A stretch of DNA of 64,000 nt, taken from contig DATGUN010000037.1 of NCBI GenBank assembly GCA_035301285.1, forward strand, positions 1-64,000, given 5' to 3'. Source of the stretch: DATGUN01 sp035301285. Its GTDB lineage: Bacteria; Bacillota; Bacilli; Bacillales; Amphibacillaceae. The notes under the pieces were generated by a model. It was not told the DNA's origin. It ran no database searches and saw only the letters and a list, made by a program, of their open reading frames with translations. Positions 7,541 through 16,650 of this stretch are shown here, one piece after another; within the stretch, counting starts at the first letter, position 1, and every line of letters begins with the position of its first letter. The position numbers and the translations under genes were made by a program.

Positions 7541-8563
7541 TCATGACATCCGTCGGAAGTATTTTCGTGCCAACGCCGCAATATCTTCCGGTTTTTTATA
7601 TGACAAGGGCTCATGGTGCATGGCTTGGAAAAAGTTGATGTCACTCGTGTTTGTCTGTCCTAATGTGATGCGCGGAATCAGTCTGGCATATGCCGGTGAA
7701 CCGTCATGCTGAAAGGTGAGAGACATATTGAAACTGGCCATTTGCTGTTCGTTTAAAGTGGTGAAGATTTGTTTCAAGCCGGTGGCGAAATGCTTCCAAT
7801 CTTCAGCGCTGATATCATATACTTTGGATTTCTTCCGGAAGATAGCCAGATAGTCATTATGGCTTTTCGGTGCGAAAGCATGCATCCAAGCGACGTGCCC
7901 ATGTTCGCCGATCCAGCGCTCTTTTTCATGAAATTCATGTTTATAAAGGAAATCCAGATAATGTTCACCATGTTTGGCACGAAATGATTGATTGGATTGT
8001 TCGAACATACGCTGTTCATTTGTCGGTGATTCGGACACGATGACATGTAAGTGCGGATGCAAGATACTGCCGCCTGAATAAGGCAGGTAATTCCAGTTGA
8101 TGGACACAAATGATTCATGAGGCTCATGTTTCATGACGTTCTGAATATATTTCTGGGCTGCTACAAAGGCGTTCTGGATCATCTCAACGGTGAAATCATC
8201 CAAATGGAGATAATGGGCTTTTGACATAACCACGACGCCATTATGTTTACTGTATGGGAATAAATTCGGGGCGACGACTGCTTCACCTTGTGTGATGCGG
8301 CCGTCATCCGTGATTTCTTCCGGGAATCTAGGTGTCAGCTGATGAACATTGTCCGGACAGAATGGGCAGTTTTTGCCGCCTGTTTGATCAGCTACGTCGG
8401 TATAATCGGGTATGGATAGTTTCAATCCAGGATCAACGACAAGACGCGATGACTCCCTCGTCAATGGGTCAAAACGTATTTCCGTTTCCCGTTCAATTCG
8501 CTCGCCGTCTTCAGTGAAAAAGGTGTTGATCTCTTTTTTTCTGTGAAATAAGTGCTGTCGCAT
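7541..8563 (-). CDS. GalT-like HIT-superfamily nucleotidyltransferase
   Basis: Protein of 340 residues resembling galactose-1-phosphate uridylyltransferase. An N-terminal CPFCPDN motif can bind zinc. The active-site region NYLPYSGGSILHPHLHVIV places the HPH triad where GalT has HPHxQ; here the last position is His rather than Gln. The ATG at 8563 is nine bases after GGGGGAG; the GTG at 8572 overlaps that site. No galactose genes are near, so a true Leloir role is doubtful. A nucleotide-sugar or nucleotidyl transfer function is inference. Confidence 0.68.
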   Translation of the reverse strand: MRQHLFHRKKEINTFFTEDGERIERETEIRFDPLTRESSRLVVDPGLKLSIPDYTDVADQTGGKNCPFCPDNVHQLTPRFPEEITDDGRITQGEAVVAPNLFPYSKHNGVVVMSKAHYLHLDDFTVEMIQNAFVAAQKYIQNVMKHEPHESFVSINWNYLPYSGGSILHPHLHVIVSESPTNEQRMFEQSNQSFRAKHGEHYLDFLYKHEFHEKERWIGEHGHVAWMHAFAPKSHNDYLAIFRKKSKVYDISAEDWKHFATGLKQIFTTLNEQQMASFNMSLTFQHDGSPAYARLIPRITLGQTNTSDINFFQAMHHEPLSYKKPEDIAALARKYFRRMS

Positions 8564-8637
8564 GGTAGCCACTCCCCCTATCTAACGTATTCAACCCTAG
8601 TATAGATGAATGTGGTTCGTTTGATAAGATGGCAATG

Positions 8638-9624
8638 CTAAATCTGCAATAGTTGATGGTGTCTTTTTTCTTTCATCACAATACAAAGATCCTCGATCAT
8701 GGCACTTGCGGTTGGAAATGCACCTGCACCAGGTCCAGTCAACGTGAGTCCGCCGATGATATCCGTCTGGACATGGACAGCATTCTCGACACCTTCAATA
8801 CTATATAATGGGTGGTTATTGTGGATGCTTTCCGGTCTGACGTGCGCATGGATCCCTTTATTTGATCGGTATAAAGTAGCAATTTGCTTGATTTTTTCAT
8901 GTTTGTCACCCCGTTTTTTTGCCGTATGGCCACTTGTGTCTGCAATTCCTTTTATTTCAACGTTTTCCCAGTTTGGTTGGTCGCCGTAAATCAGGTCGCT
9001 TAAAATCATAATCTTGAAAAAGGCGTCATATCCACCAATATCGTTGGTAGGGTCTGCTTCTGCATAGCCCAGCTGTTGTGCTTCTTCTAAAGCAGCATCA
9101 AAAGAGATGCCCTTATCGCGCATCGATGTCAAAATATAGTTACTCGTGCCGTTTAGAATAGCCTCCACTTTTTGGATGCTATTCATATTGAGAAGTTCCT
9201 GGATGGTTTGGATGATCGGGATTCCGCCAGCCGTTGTGGCATCATATTTCAGCGCTACATGGTGTTCATCAGCAAGTGATTTCAGCGTTTTCCCATGATG
9301 GGCGAACATTTCCTTGTTGGCGGTGATGACGCTTTTCCCCTTCTGGATGCATTGTTTTGTATATGTGAAGGCAGGCTCTTTTCCGACAATCGCCTCAAAT
9401 ACGATATCAATATCCGGATTCTCTAAAATAGCGTTGATGTCGGACGTTATATGTGTCCTGGGAATATAATCGCGATGTTTTTCCGGGTGCTGGATAACGA
9501 TGGTGGATACATTGATGTCTGCATCAATACTCCGTTCAATCCGTTGTTTATACGTTTGCAATGTTTCAAAGACCCCTTTTCCGACCGTGCCGAATCCAAG
9601 CAATGCGATATTAACGTTACACAT
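8638..9624 (-). CDS. hom: homoserine dehydrogenase, short form
   Basis: Reduces aspartate semialdehyde to homoserine with NAD(P)H. The Rossmann motif is at the start (IALLGFGTVGKGVFETL), followed by VITANKEMFA, the substrate-site sequence KYDATTAGGIPIIQT and the NGTSNYILTSM and AEADPTNDIGGYDA blocks. At 328 residues it lacks the C-terminal ACT domain of the usual roughly 430-residue enzyme, so threonine feedback through that domain is not expected. It is the last gene of the metY-metX-hom operon, 29 bases after metX, and so makes homoserine for methionine under SAM riboswitch control. Confidence 0.93.
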   Translation of the reverse strand: MCNVNIALLGFGTVGKGVFETLQTYKQRIERSIDADINVSTIVIQHPEKHRDYIPRTHITSDINAILENPDIDIVFEAIVGKEPAFTYTKQCIQKGKSVITANKEMFAHHGKTLKSLADEHHVALKYDATTAGGIPIIQTIQELLNMNSIQKVEAILNGTSNYILTSMRDKGISFDAALEEAQQLGYAEADPTNDIGGYDAFFKIMILSDLIYGDQPNWENVEIKGIADTSGHTAKKRGDKHEKIKQIATLYRSNKGIHAHVRPESIHNNHPLYSIEGVENAVHVQTDIIGGLTLTGPGAGAFPTASAMIEDLCIVMKEKRHHQLLQI

Positions 9625-9653
9625 GAAACATTCCTCCTGTCATTTTGTCCCCG

Positions 9654-10697
9654 TCACAAAAAATCGGCAATCAGGCTTCCCCATTTTTCAAATTCAGTTA
9701 AAAATCCATCGTGTCCGAAATCCGTTTGTATGTGATGGTAGGTTGCGTGTGGTACTGTACTTGCAAATGTTTTGATCGTTTCAGGTTCATAGATCAGGTC
9801 GTTTTCAAAACTCAGTATCAGGATGGGACGTTGAAATGACGATGCCGCCTGTTTCCACCCGCCACGTTCCAAGCCGATATCATGCAAGTTCATGGTTTCC
9901 AGCAAAGAAAGGTAACTGTTCGGATCAAAGCGATTGCTTAATTTTTTGCCTTGATAATTCAAATAGGACATGACATCGGATTGTTCCGGAGTTCCATTGT
10001 TATCGAAACGTTTCCTGAATAGTTCTGGCGTCCGGTAGGTCACCATGCCGACCATCCGTGCCATTTCCAGCCCTTTTAAAGGGAGGTCATCCCGCTTGTA
10101 ATAGCCACCTTTCCAATCTGGGTCGTGTTTGATGTTGGAAGCGGCTATATGGTTAAAAGCGATGCCGTAACTTGAAAATACCGGTGTTGCGGCAAGGATG
10201 ACCAATTTCTCCATGAATGTTGGATAAAGGAGTCCCCACTCCATGACTTGCATGCCTCCGAGCGATCCACCGATGACGGCTTTCAATTCCGTGATGCCCA
10301 ATTTTTTTAAAGCCATATGCTGTGCGTGGACCATATCCCTGACAGTGATGGCTGGGAAATCGGCTTGATAGGGTGTACGGGTGCCAGGGATCGTGGACGT
10401 AGGCCCGGTTGATCCATCACATCCCCCGAGAGCATTGAAAGTCAGTATCTGATAGTCATTCGTATCAATATATTGGCTGGGACCAACCAGACCATCCCAC
10501 CAGCCTGATTCACTTTGACTGGCTGTTGTATGATGGTTCCCTGTCAAGGCATGGCATACTAAAATGACCGGTGCGTCAGGTGGCCCCGTCAGCTGATAAC
10601 GCAAAGTGACGTTTTCCAGTCGATCCCCAGATGTTAAAAGGAGCGGGCCAAACGATATATCATATATGGTTGTTGGGTGGTAGGCCGTTTGTGACAT
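9654..10697 (-). CDS. metX: homoserine O-acetyltransferase
   Basis: Alpha/beta-hydrolase enzyme that transfers acetyl from acetyl-CoA to homoserine, the first committed step of methionine synthesis. It has 347 residues, the usual length. The nucleophile elbow is GGSLGGMQVMEWG; the early motif VCHALTGNHH and the signature NALGGCDGSTGPTS fit MetX. The catalytic Asp and His are in FENDLIYEPE and FGHDGFLTE. Whether it uses acetyl- or succinyl-CoA cannot be read by eye, but the paired metY points to O-acetylhomoserine. The start has a GGGAGAGGG site; it lies 23 bases after metY. Confidence 0.92.
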   Translation of the reverse strand: MSQTAYHPTTIYDISFGPLLLTSGDRLENVTLRYQLTGPPDAPVILVCHALTGNHHTTASQSESGWWDGLVGPSQYIDTNDYQILTFNALGGCDGSTGPTSTIPGTRTPYQADFPAITVRDMVHAQHMALKKLGITELKAVIGGSLGGMQVMEWGLLYPTFMEKLVILAATPVFSSYGIAFNHIAASNIKHDPDWKGGYYKRDDLPLKGLEMARMVGMVTYRTPELFRKRFDNNGTPEQSDVMSYLNYQGKKLSNRFDPNSYLSLLETMNLHDIGLERGGWKQAASSFQRPILILSFENDLIYEPETIKTFASTVPHATYHHIQTDFGHDGFLTEFEKWGSLIADFL

Positions 10698-10720
10698 GAT
10701 ACCCTCTCCCTTTTTCTTGA

Positions 10721-12487
10721 TTAAGCGTAGGTTTCTACCTTCACGTTCAATGGTTTGTTTTCACGCAATGCCGTGTATGCCACATATGGATTTTGATTTG
10801 CAATGACAGTAATACCCGCTGCTTTGGTGTTTTCCAAAGTTGGATTGGAATCTGCCGCATGTTCTATCCATAGGATGTTGATTTGTTTATTGATCAGTTG
10901 CTCGGTTATTTCTGATGTAATGGCACCATCGTCCTTTACCCAAACGGCATCAACGTCAAAGGGAATATCTTTGAGCGTTTGATAGGTTCCTTCCTGTGAT
11001 GTTGATTGTTTTCCTGTGACGGGTACAATCCGGTAGCCCAATTGCTCCAGTTTTAGCGCTTGCTTGTAAAAATCGTCTTCAGGATTTTCCGGACCGATCA
11101 ATGCAACTGTTTTCTGCCGTATAGCCTCTTCGTTTCGATCAAATGGGGATGTTAACAGCCACTTGATGGTATCTTCATTGCTTGGTTGATGGATGCTTTG
11201 TGATCCGACACCCTTGGAGATGGCCAGATCCAGGTCATGTAAAAGATCTTTGGTTGCCTCCAGTCCGACAGACAAACGGATCAATTCTTCGGAAACACCG
11301 CTTTTTTCAAGTTCCTCCGCGCTTAATTGTTGGTGTGTTGTTGAAGCGGGGTGGATAATGAGCGATTTGGCATCCCCGACATTGGCGACATGGGACCAGA
11401 GAGTCACTTGATCAATAACCTGTTTACCTGCATGACGGTCTCCTTTTATCCCGAATGTGATGACCGACCCGAATTGATCTTGAAAGTACTTCCGAGCTAA
11501 CGCGTGTGATGGGTGATCGCTGAGTCCGGGATAATTCACCCATTCCACTGCTGGATGGTCATGTAAAAAGTGTGCCACTTCCTGTGCGTTTTGATTATGA
11601 CGCTCTATCCGTAAATGTAATGTTTCCAATCCTTGTAACAATAGAAATGCGCTATTCGCATCCAAACATGCCCCAATATCCCGGATCAGTTGAACGCGCA
11701 GTTTCGTGGCAAATGCAGCGGGACTGACATCAATGTAGCGAAGTCCATTATAGCTTTCATCGGGTTCTGTGAATTCAGGGAACTTTCCGTTACCCCAATT
11801 GAAACGTCCACCATCTACGACAACGCCACCGACAACGGTCCCATGGCCCCCTATCCATTTTGTTGCGGAATGCACAACGATATCCGCTCCCCATTGAAGT
11901 GGCTTGGTGACATATGGTGTTGCAAATGTGTTGTCGATGATAAGCGGAATGTCATTTTCATGGGCAACCTCCGCCACGGATTCAACATCGAATACATTAA
12001 GGCTTGGATTCGTGATGATTTCACCGTATATTGCTTTGGTTCGGTCGGTAATGGCTGTTTTTATGGCTGCTGGATCTGTTCCGTCGACGAACGTGACATG
12101 GATGCCATACTTTGGCAGTGTGTTGGCGAATAAGTTGTATGTGCCACCGTATAGGTTGGCATCAGCGATTATTTCATCACCCGCACCTGCAATATTCAGG
12201 ATAGTCAGTGTAATGGCCGCCATTCCAGATGACGTAGCGACCGCAGCTGTCCCATCTTCCAGCAGTGCGATGCGTTGTTCAAAAGCGTCAACGGTCGGGT
12301 TCCCGATTCGGCTGTAGATGTTCCCGCCTTTTTTCAGCCCGAATACATCTTGGGCATGTTTTGTATCGGGAAAGACATATGCAGTTGTTTGATAGATTGG
12401 AACAGCACGTGCGCCGGTAGTGGGATCCGGCTTTTGACCTCCGTGAAGCAGTGATGTTTCTTGTTCGTGGAAATGAAATTGTGACAT
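10721..12487 (-). CDS. metY: O-acetylhomoserine sulfhydrylase with extra C-terminal domain
   Basis: PLP enzyme making homocysteine from O-acetylhomoserine and sulfide. Residues 1-430 are a full Cys/Met-metabolism enzyme: YSRIGNPTVDAFEQRIALLE, ATSSGMAAIT, and the PLP-lysine motif VVHSATKWIGGHG. The protein continues to 588 residues. The added part, about 432-588, starts with IKWLLTSPFDRN, then KTVALIGPENPEDD, GYRIVPV, VDAVWVKDD and ILWIEHAADSN, and looks like a small CoA-binding (YccU-like) Rossmann domain. Single-domain MetY proteins are about 430 residues. The extra domain may sense CoA or bind a nucleotide; that is inference. It is the first gene after the SAM riboswitch. Confidence 0.9.
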   Translation of the reverse strand: MSQFHFHEQETSLLHGGQKPDPTTGARAVPIYQTTAYVFPDTKHAQDVFGLKKGGNIYSRIGNPTVDAFEQRIALLEDGTAAVATSSGMAAITLTILNIAGAGDEIIADANLYGGTYNLFANTLPKYGIHVTFVDGTDPAAIKTAITDRTKAIYGEIITNPSLNVFDVESVAEVAHENDIPLIIDNTFATPYVTKPLQWGADIVVHSATKWIGGHGTVVGGVVVDGGRFNWGNGKFPEFTEPDESYNGLRYIDVSPAAFATKLRVQLIRDIGACLDANSAFLLLQGLETLHLRIERHNQNAQEVAHFLHDHPAVEWVNYPGLSDHPSHALARKYFQDQFGSVITFGIKGDRHAGKQVIDQVTLWSHVANVGDAKSLIIHPASTTHQQLSAEELEKSGVSEELIRLSVGLEATKDLLHDLDLAISKGVGSQSIHQPSNEDTIKWLLTSPFDRNEEAIRQKTVALIGPENPEDDFYKQALKLEQLGYRIVPVTGKQSTSQEGTYQTLKDIPFDVDAVWVKDDGAITSEITEQLINKQINILWIEHAADSNPTLENTKAAGITVIANQNPYVAYTALRENKPLNVKVETYA

Positions 12488-12540
12488 GTTGACTCCTCCT
12501 TTGATATGGTATCCGGATGGATGAAGGAAGAGGTGGTATA

Positions 12541-12572
12541 AGAAAACCCCCTTCCTAAGAAGAGGGTGTATA
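12541..12572 (-). terminator. riboswitch-controlled terminator before metY
   Basis: On the minus strand ACCCTCTT and AAGGGGGT pair around CTTAGG, followed by TTTTC. It lies between the SAM aptamer and the metY start, as expected for an S-box that ends transcription when SAM is bound. Confidence 0.88.
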
Positions 12573-12574
12573 TG

Positions 12575-12710
12575 TAACCTGTCCTCCCCTTATCTTCCAG
12601 ATTTGAATTAAACCTGTAGGATGTAGCACCTTTGAAGTGATTAATCACTCCATGGTTGCCGGGCTTCATCGGGCCTATTCCCTCCACCGCTCTTGATAAG
12701 AGATATAACG
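12575..12710 (-). promoter_or_regulatory. SAM-I riboswitch (S-box)
   Basis: The minus strand carries the S-box core elements in order: CTCTTATCAAGAG (P1/P2 start), GGTGGAGGGA, GCCCGATGAAGCCCGGCAACC, AAGGTGCTACATCC and GAAGATAAGGGGAGG closing P1. S-adenosylmethionine binding should favour the terminator and stop transcription of metY-metX-hom, tying homoserine and homocysteine supply to methionine status. Bases 12711-12988, further upstream, hold only a 67-residue frame without a clear start signal. Confidence 0.95.
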
Positions 12711-12987
12711 TGTTCTTGCTATGAAATTGATAAAATCAAACCGGTTCCTTTTCTGTTTCAAAAGGCGTGTTTGAAATTTAATGAATAGTATATATCGTTT
12801 ATAACTCGTTTGTCAACCGGATCTTTAGAAAAAGTTGTTTTTGTGCGAAGTTTATGTAAGAAAGTACATATCCTATCTCCTGAAAAATGATTGAATCTGT
12901 ATCTGTGTAAGGGTTTTGAATTAGCCAAGCTAATCGATAAAGGTCAATCAATTCATTGATATCCTTTTTCCAAGCGTATATTGAAAG

Positions 12988-13024
12988 TAAAAAATAGGAC
13001 ACTCGAGCGTTGTCCTATTTTTTC
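12988..13024. terminator. bidirectional terminator after yaaH
   Basis: AAAATAGGACA and TGTCCTATTTT form an 11-bp stem around CTCGAGCGT, with A-run and T-run on either side, so it works in both directions. It ends the leftward yaaH transcript. Confidence 0.85.
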
Positions 13025-13066
13025 GATGGATTTTATTTTTTTAAAAGGCGAGGATTCCATGTGACA

Positions 13067-14353
13067 TTACTCAAGTTTCGTAATCGTGAAGTTATCCGAA
13101 AGCAACAGCCAATTTTGCGGGAAAGCAAGCCCCAATTTCCAGTAGCTGATGCCAAGCAAATCCAGTTCTTTGATCAGATCGAATTTTGCTTGAATGGAGC
13201 GGGCGTCTTCAAACCAAACCTCGTGCTCATTTCCGTTTGCATCAACATAATTGAAAAACGGTGCCTGTGCCGTGTCGTCATATTCAATCGCAACACCCTG
13301 TTCACGTGCAAGTGCGATGGCTTGTTGCGGGCTAAGGGCGCGCGCTTGAGTACCTGGTTCGAATGGAAGTGTCCAGTCGTATCCATATAGGTTTTGTCCG
13401 AGAAGGATTTTATCCGCTGGTATTTCAGTCAATGCATATTCAACAACGCCACGTACAAGATTTACAGGTGATACGGCTCGGGCAGGACCACCGCTATATC
13501 CCCATTCATAAGTCATGAGAACGACCATGTCGACGATTTCCCCGTGTGCACGGTAATCATGTGCTTCATATAAAACTCCTTGTTGTTCGGCACTCGTTTT
13601 GGGAGCGAGTGCTGTTGATATTTTCAAGCCTTCTTGATGGAAACGATCCCTAGCCTTCCTAAGAAAATCGTTATAGGCTTCTCTGTCTTCGGGTGGGAGA
13701 AACTCGAAATCGAAATGGATATCTGTAAAACCAATTTCCCCAGCTATGTGAACGATATTGTCCAATAATGTATTTTGCACCGCTTGCACACTCAGTATGA
13801 TATGGCCTAGTTCCGTACTGAACGAAGGGCCTTCCAAATTGGTAATGGTCATCATCAATGCTGTATCGTTTGCGCTTGCTATATCTTGAAAGTTATCCAA
13901 TGGTGGTGGGTCCAGAGTACCATCACGGTTCACCCGGTAGCTGAACGGAGCGAGATACGTCAAAAAGGGCGTTGTTTTAGTTGCGGCATTGATCAGTGTT
14001 TCAGAAACGGTGTCCCCAGTTGGTTCGATATAAGCATTGGAAGTGATCGGTGGCCTGGGCTCTTCCGGAATATACAATTTTAAGCCAATCGGTAGCACAA
14101 CACCGATGGTAAGGTTGTTGATCCTTGCGAGTTCTTCTACGGATATATCAAACATCTCCGCGATTTTGTATAGGGAATCGCCTTGTTGGATAATATAGAA
14201 TTCGCCCTCTATGGGGATGACCAGCGCTTGACCGACGACAAGATTGTCCGGTGCATCCAACTCATTCGCTGCGATGAGTCGATCGATTGTCGTTTCATAC
14301 GTATTGGCTATGTGATACAACGTATCCCCCGGAGAAACAACATAAATTTGCAT
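13067..14353 (-). CDS. yaaH: spore cortex-lytic N-acetylglucosaminidase, LysM-GH18 (SleL/YaaH)
   Basis: Spore-associated hydrolase that acts on cortex fragments in germination. Two LysM repeats open the protein: QIYVVSPGDTLYHIANTYET and EFYIIQQGDSLYKIAEMFDI, which bind glycan. Residues about 105-425 are a glycoside hydrolase 18 barrel, with the motif FTDIHFDFEFLPPE holding the catalytic Glu, and LMTYEWGYSGGPARAVSP. Length 428 residues is typical. There is no signal peptide, as usual for proteins made in the mother cell and assembled on the spore. It is in the same place as B. subtilis yaaH, beside yaaI and tadA. Confidence 0.92.
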   Translation of the reverse strand: MQIYVVSPGDTLYHIANTYETTIDRLIAANELDAPDNLVVGQALVIPIEGEFYIIQQGDSLYKIAEMFDISVEELARINNLTIGVVLPIGLKLYIPEEPRPPITSNAYIEPTGDTVSETLINAATKTTPFLTYLAPFSYRVNRDGTLDPPPLDNFQDIASANDTALMMTITNLEGPSFSTELGHIILSVQAVQNTLLDNIVHIAGEIGFTDIHFDFEFLPPEDREAYNDFLRKARDRFHQEGLKISTALAPKTSAEQQGVLYEAHDYRAHGEIVDMVVLMTYEWGYSGGPARAVSPVNLVRGVVEYALTEIPADKILLGQNLYGYDWTLPFEPGTQARALSPQQAIALAREQGVAIEYDDTAQAPFFNYVDANGNEHEVWFEDARSIQAKFDLIKELDLLGISYWKLGLAFPQNWLLLSDNFTITKLE

Positions 14354-14558
14354 GATGCCCGCCTCCTCATAAATAAAAAACCGCTCTTTACACTTTATGT
14401 CGGGAGATTACGTTATATGCTGGAGGAACGTTGTTTTTTGATTTCAAAGATGCCTCATCTGTTGGTTCTATCGTGTCATCACCCGAAAACAGGTCTAAGG
14501 CATGATCACAATAAAATACGTTCATGTTATACTTGGAAATATGAAGGAGAGACCGCAT

Positions 14559-15479
14559 ATGACCAAAAAAATGTACAAGAATATCAATCAACATTATATT
14601 CAACCCTCTTTTAAAATGGTCTGGCACTGGCAAAAGGAACGACAAACCAAAAAGAAGGATTTTTCATATCAAGTTCCTGTAACGGCCACCCCAGAAATTG
14701 ATTTCATACATTCAAATCAATCCAAGCCAACCATTACATGGATCGGCCACTCCACTTTTTTTATCCAGATAAATGGGAAAAATATTTTAACGGATCCCGT
14801 ATGGGCAAAACGGCTTTCTTTTTTCAAACGACTTTCACCTCCAGGAATCAATCTGGACGAGCTTCCACCCATCGATTATATCCTGATTTCCCATAACCAC
14901 TATGATCACCTCCACCTCGCCTCAATCAAGAAATTGAAAGGCAATCCGATATTTCTTGTGCCCGCGGGGCTGGGTAGATGGTTTGTACGGAGAGGCTTTA
15001 AGGACACGGCCATGTTTGATTGGTGGGGTTCGCTAAATCAGGACGGAATGCGTTTGACGTTTGTCCCTGCTGAACATTGGTCCAGACGTACAATGACAGA
15101 TACCAACCGATCACACTGGGGTGGCTGGGTTATCGAATGTGACGGTCAGCCGACGATTTATTTTGCCGGTGATAGTGGTTATTTCGAAGGATTCAGGAGC
15201 ATAGGGGAACATTTCGACATTGATTACAGCCTGATGCCGATCGGTTCCTACGAGCCGGAATGGTTCATGGGGCCACAACACGTGACACCTAGAGACGCGG
15301 TGCGTGCCTATTTGGAGTCAGGTGGAAAATTTATGATACCCATGCACTATGGTGCCTTTTACTTATCAGACGAAACACCGAAAGAAGCCTTGGACGCCAT
15401 GTATACCGCATGGTCGGAAGAAAGACTGGATCCAGGTCGGCTGCTCGTTCCAAAACTAGGCGAAACCATTCGTATATGA
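14559..15479 (+). CDS. metallo-beta-lactamase-fold hydrolase (UlaG/NAPE-PLD-like)
   Basis: Soluble protein of 306 residues. The metal-binding motif is ILISHNHYDHLHLASI (HxHxDH), and later ligands lie in VPAEHWSRRT, YFAGDSGYFEGF and IPMHYGAF. The start of the fold, ITWIGHSTFFIQINGKNILT, is typical of the UlaG/NAPE-PLD branch of lactonases and phosphodiesterases. The substrate is not known. The ATG at 14559 follows GAAGGAGA by eight bases. It is convergent with yaaI, whose end is nine bases away. Confidence 0.85.
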   Translation: MTKKMYKNINQHYIQPSFKMVWHWQKERQTKKKDFSYQVPVTATPEIDFIHSNQSKPTITWIGHSTFFIQINGKNILTDPVWAKRLSFFKRLSPPGINLDELPPIDYILISHNHYDHLHLASIKKLKGNPIFLVPAGLGRWFVRRGFKDTAMFDWWGSLNQDGMRLTFVPAEHWSRRTMTDTNRSHWGGWVIECDGQPTIYFAGDSGYFEGFRSIGEHFDIDYSLMPIGSYEPEWFMGPQHVTPRDAVRAYLESGGKFMIPMHYGAFYLSDETPKEALDAMYTAWSEERLDPGRLLVPKLGETIRI

Positions 15480-15487
15480 GCATAAGT

Positions 15488-16042
15488 TCAAGACATTCCG
15501 GGAAAAGGAAATGGGTCCGTCTTAGCCTTCATGACTGACCGCATCAGATATAATGCATAGTCATTACCACGTTTTTCATTGGAGGCGATACAGTTTTCCG
15601 GAATGTGTAGGGTATACCCGGATATATAAGCATCCTGTGCGGTGAAAAGAATGCAGATATCCCCCGCCACGCCTGCTAAGATGAGCTGTGTGATCTCCAG
15701 GTCTTGCAGTAAAGATTTGAGTGGTGTTTGATAAAATGCGGAGTGGTGTGGTTTAATGAGAAAATAATCCTTCTCATCAGGCTGGACAGTCTTGATGACT
15801 TCGTTGCTCCTATCATTTCTGCAATAATCCATCAACTGCCTGGGTCCAGCTTGCCATAAACCAAAGTGGTCATTAATATAAATGATAGGCAGCGCGTGGT
15901 GTTTGGCGAATCTTTTTAGCTGCATGATGTGGGGTAAAATATTTTCTGTATGGATGATTAACTTATCCCCTCTATCGAAATGAAAGTCATTGATTAAATC
16001 GATGAAGAGAACAGCGGTATTTTCATTAAACGCTCTATACAT
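15488..16042 (-). CDS. yaaI: isochorismatase-family cysteine hydrolase
   Basis: Protein of 184 residues. The catalytic triad of the family can be placed at Asp in AVLFIDLINDFHF, Lys in FLIKPHHSAF and Cys in GVAGDICILFTAQDA. The family hydrolyses isochorismate, nicotinamide-like amides or related substrates; which one applies here cannot be told. Synteny with B. subtilis yaaI, between yaaH and tadA, supports orthology. The start has a strong AAGGAG site. Confidence 0.85.
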   Translation of the reverse strand: MYRAFNENTAVLFIDLINDFHFDRGDKLIIHTENILPHIMQLKRFAKHHALPIIYINDHFGLWQAGPRQLMDYCRNDRSNEVIKTVQPDEKDYFLIKPHHSAFYQTPLKSLLQDLEITQLILAGVAGDICILFTAQDAYISGYTLHIPENCIASNEKRGNDYALYLMRSVMKAKTDPFPFPGMS

Positions 16043-16122
16043 GGTGGGCTCCTTTTTTAAGAATTTATGGTTATTATTTATTTCCTAATGATATGTTTTT
16101 TATGACAGACAGGATGGTTATT

Positions 16123-16572
16123 ATGAACGATGAACAATTTATGCAGGAAGCAATTGAAGAAGCAAAGAAAGCACGTGCACTGAAAGAAGTGCCGATCGGA
16201 GCCGTCATTGTATATCAGGGCGAGATTATTGCCCGTGGTTACAATGTGCGGGAAACAACGCAAGAAACGTTATCTCATGCAGAATTGATCGCCATGAAAA
16301 AGGCAAATGAACACATCGGCAGCTGGCGTCTGGAAGATTGCACATTGTACGTGACACTGGAACCGTGCCCGATGTGTGCGGGAGCGATTGTCCAATCCCG
16401 AGTGAAGCGAGTTGTATTCGGTGCATCCGATCCGAAAGCGGGTGCATGTGGGACATTGATGAATCTGCTGGACGATACGAGGCTTAATCATCAAGTGGAG
16501 TCCACGGGCGGTGTGCTGGGAAAGGTGTGCAGTCAGATGCTGACGGATTTTTTCAAAGAGCTGCGTGGATAA
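16123..16572 (+). CDS. tadA: tRNA-specific adenosine deaminase
   Basis: Deaminates adenosine 34 to inosine in tRNA-Arg(ACG), needed for decoding CGN codons. The zinc-binding and catalytic motifs are HAELIAM and EPCPMCAGAIV, followed by RVKRVVFGASDPKAGACGTL. The ATG at 16123 (149 residues) gives the normal family N-terminus (MNDEQFMQEAIEEAKKA); earlier in-frame starts add unrelated residues. In B. subtilis it is yaaJ, next to scr and dnaX, as here apart from an inserted peptidase gene. Confidence 0.94.
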   Translation: MNDEQFMQEAIEEAKKARALKEVPIGAVIVYQGEIIARGYNVRETTQETLSHAELIAMKKANEHIGSWRLEDCTLYVTLEPCPMCAGAIVQSRVKRVVFGASDPKAGACGTLMNLLDDTRLNHQVESTGGVLGKVCSQMLTDFFKELRG

Positions 16573-16650
16573 AGCGAATAGGAACAAAAAAGTGTTATAC
16601 TATACATGGGTTGCCCCGTTAAAAAGGGCATCATGTTTGGAGGGATACTT

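Noticed and set aside
12799..13002. 67-residue minus-strand frame upstream of the metY leader
   Set aside because: Its start codon lies inside the yaaH terminator stem and no ribosome binding site precedes it; I do not recognise the product.
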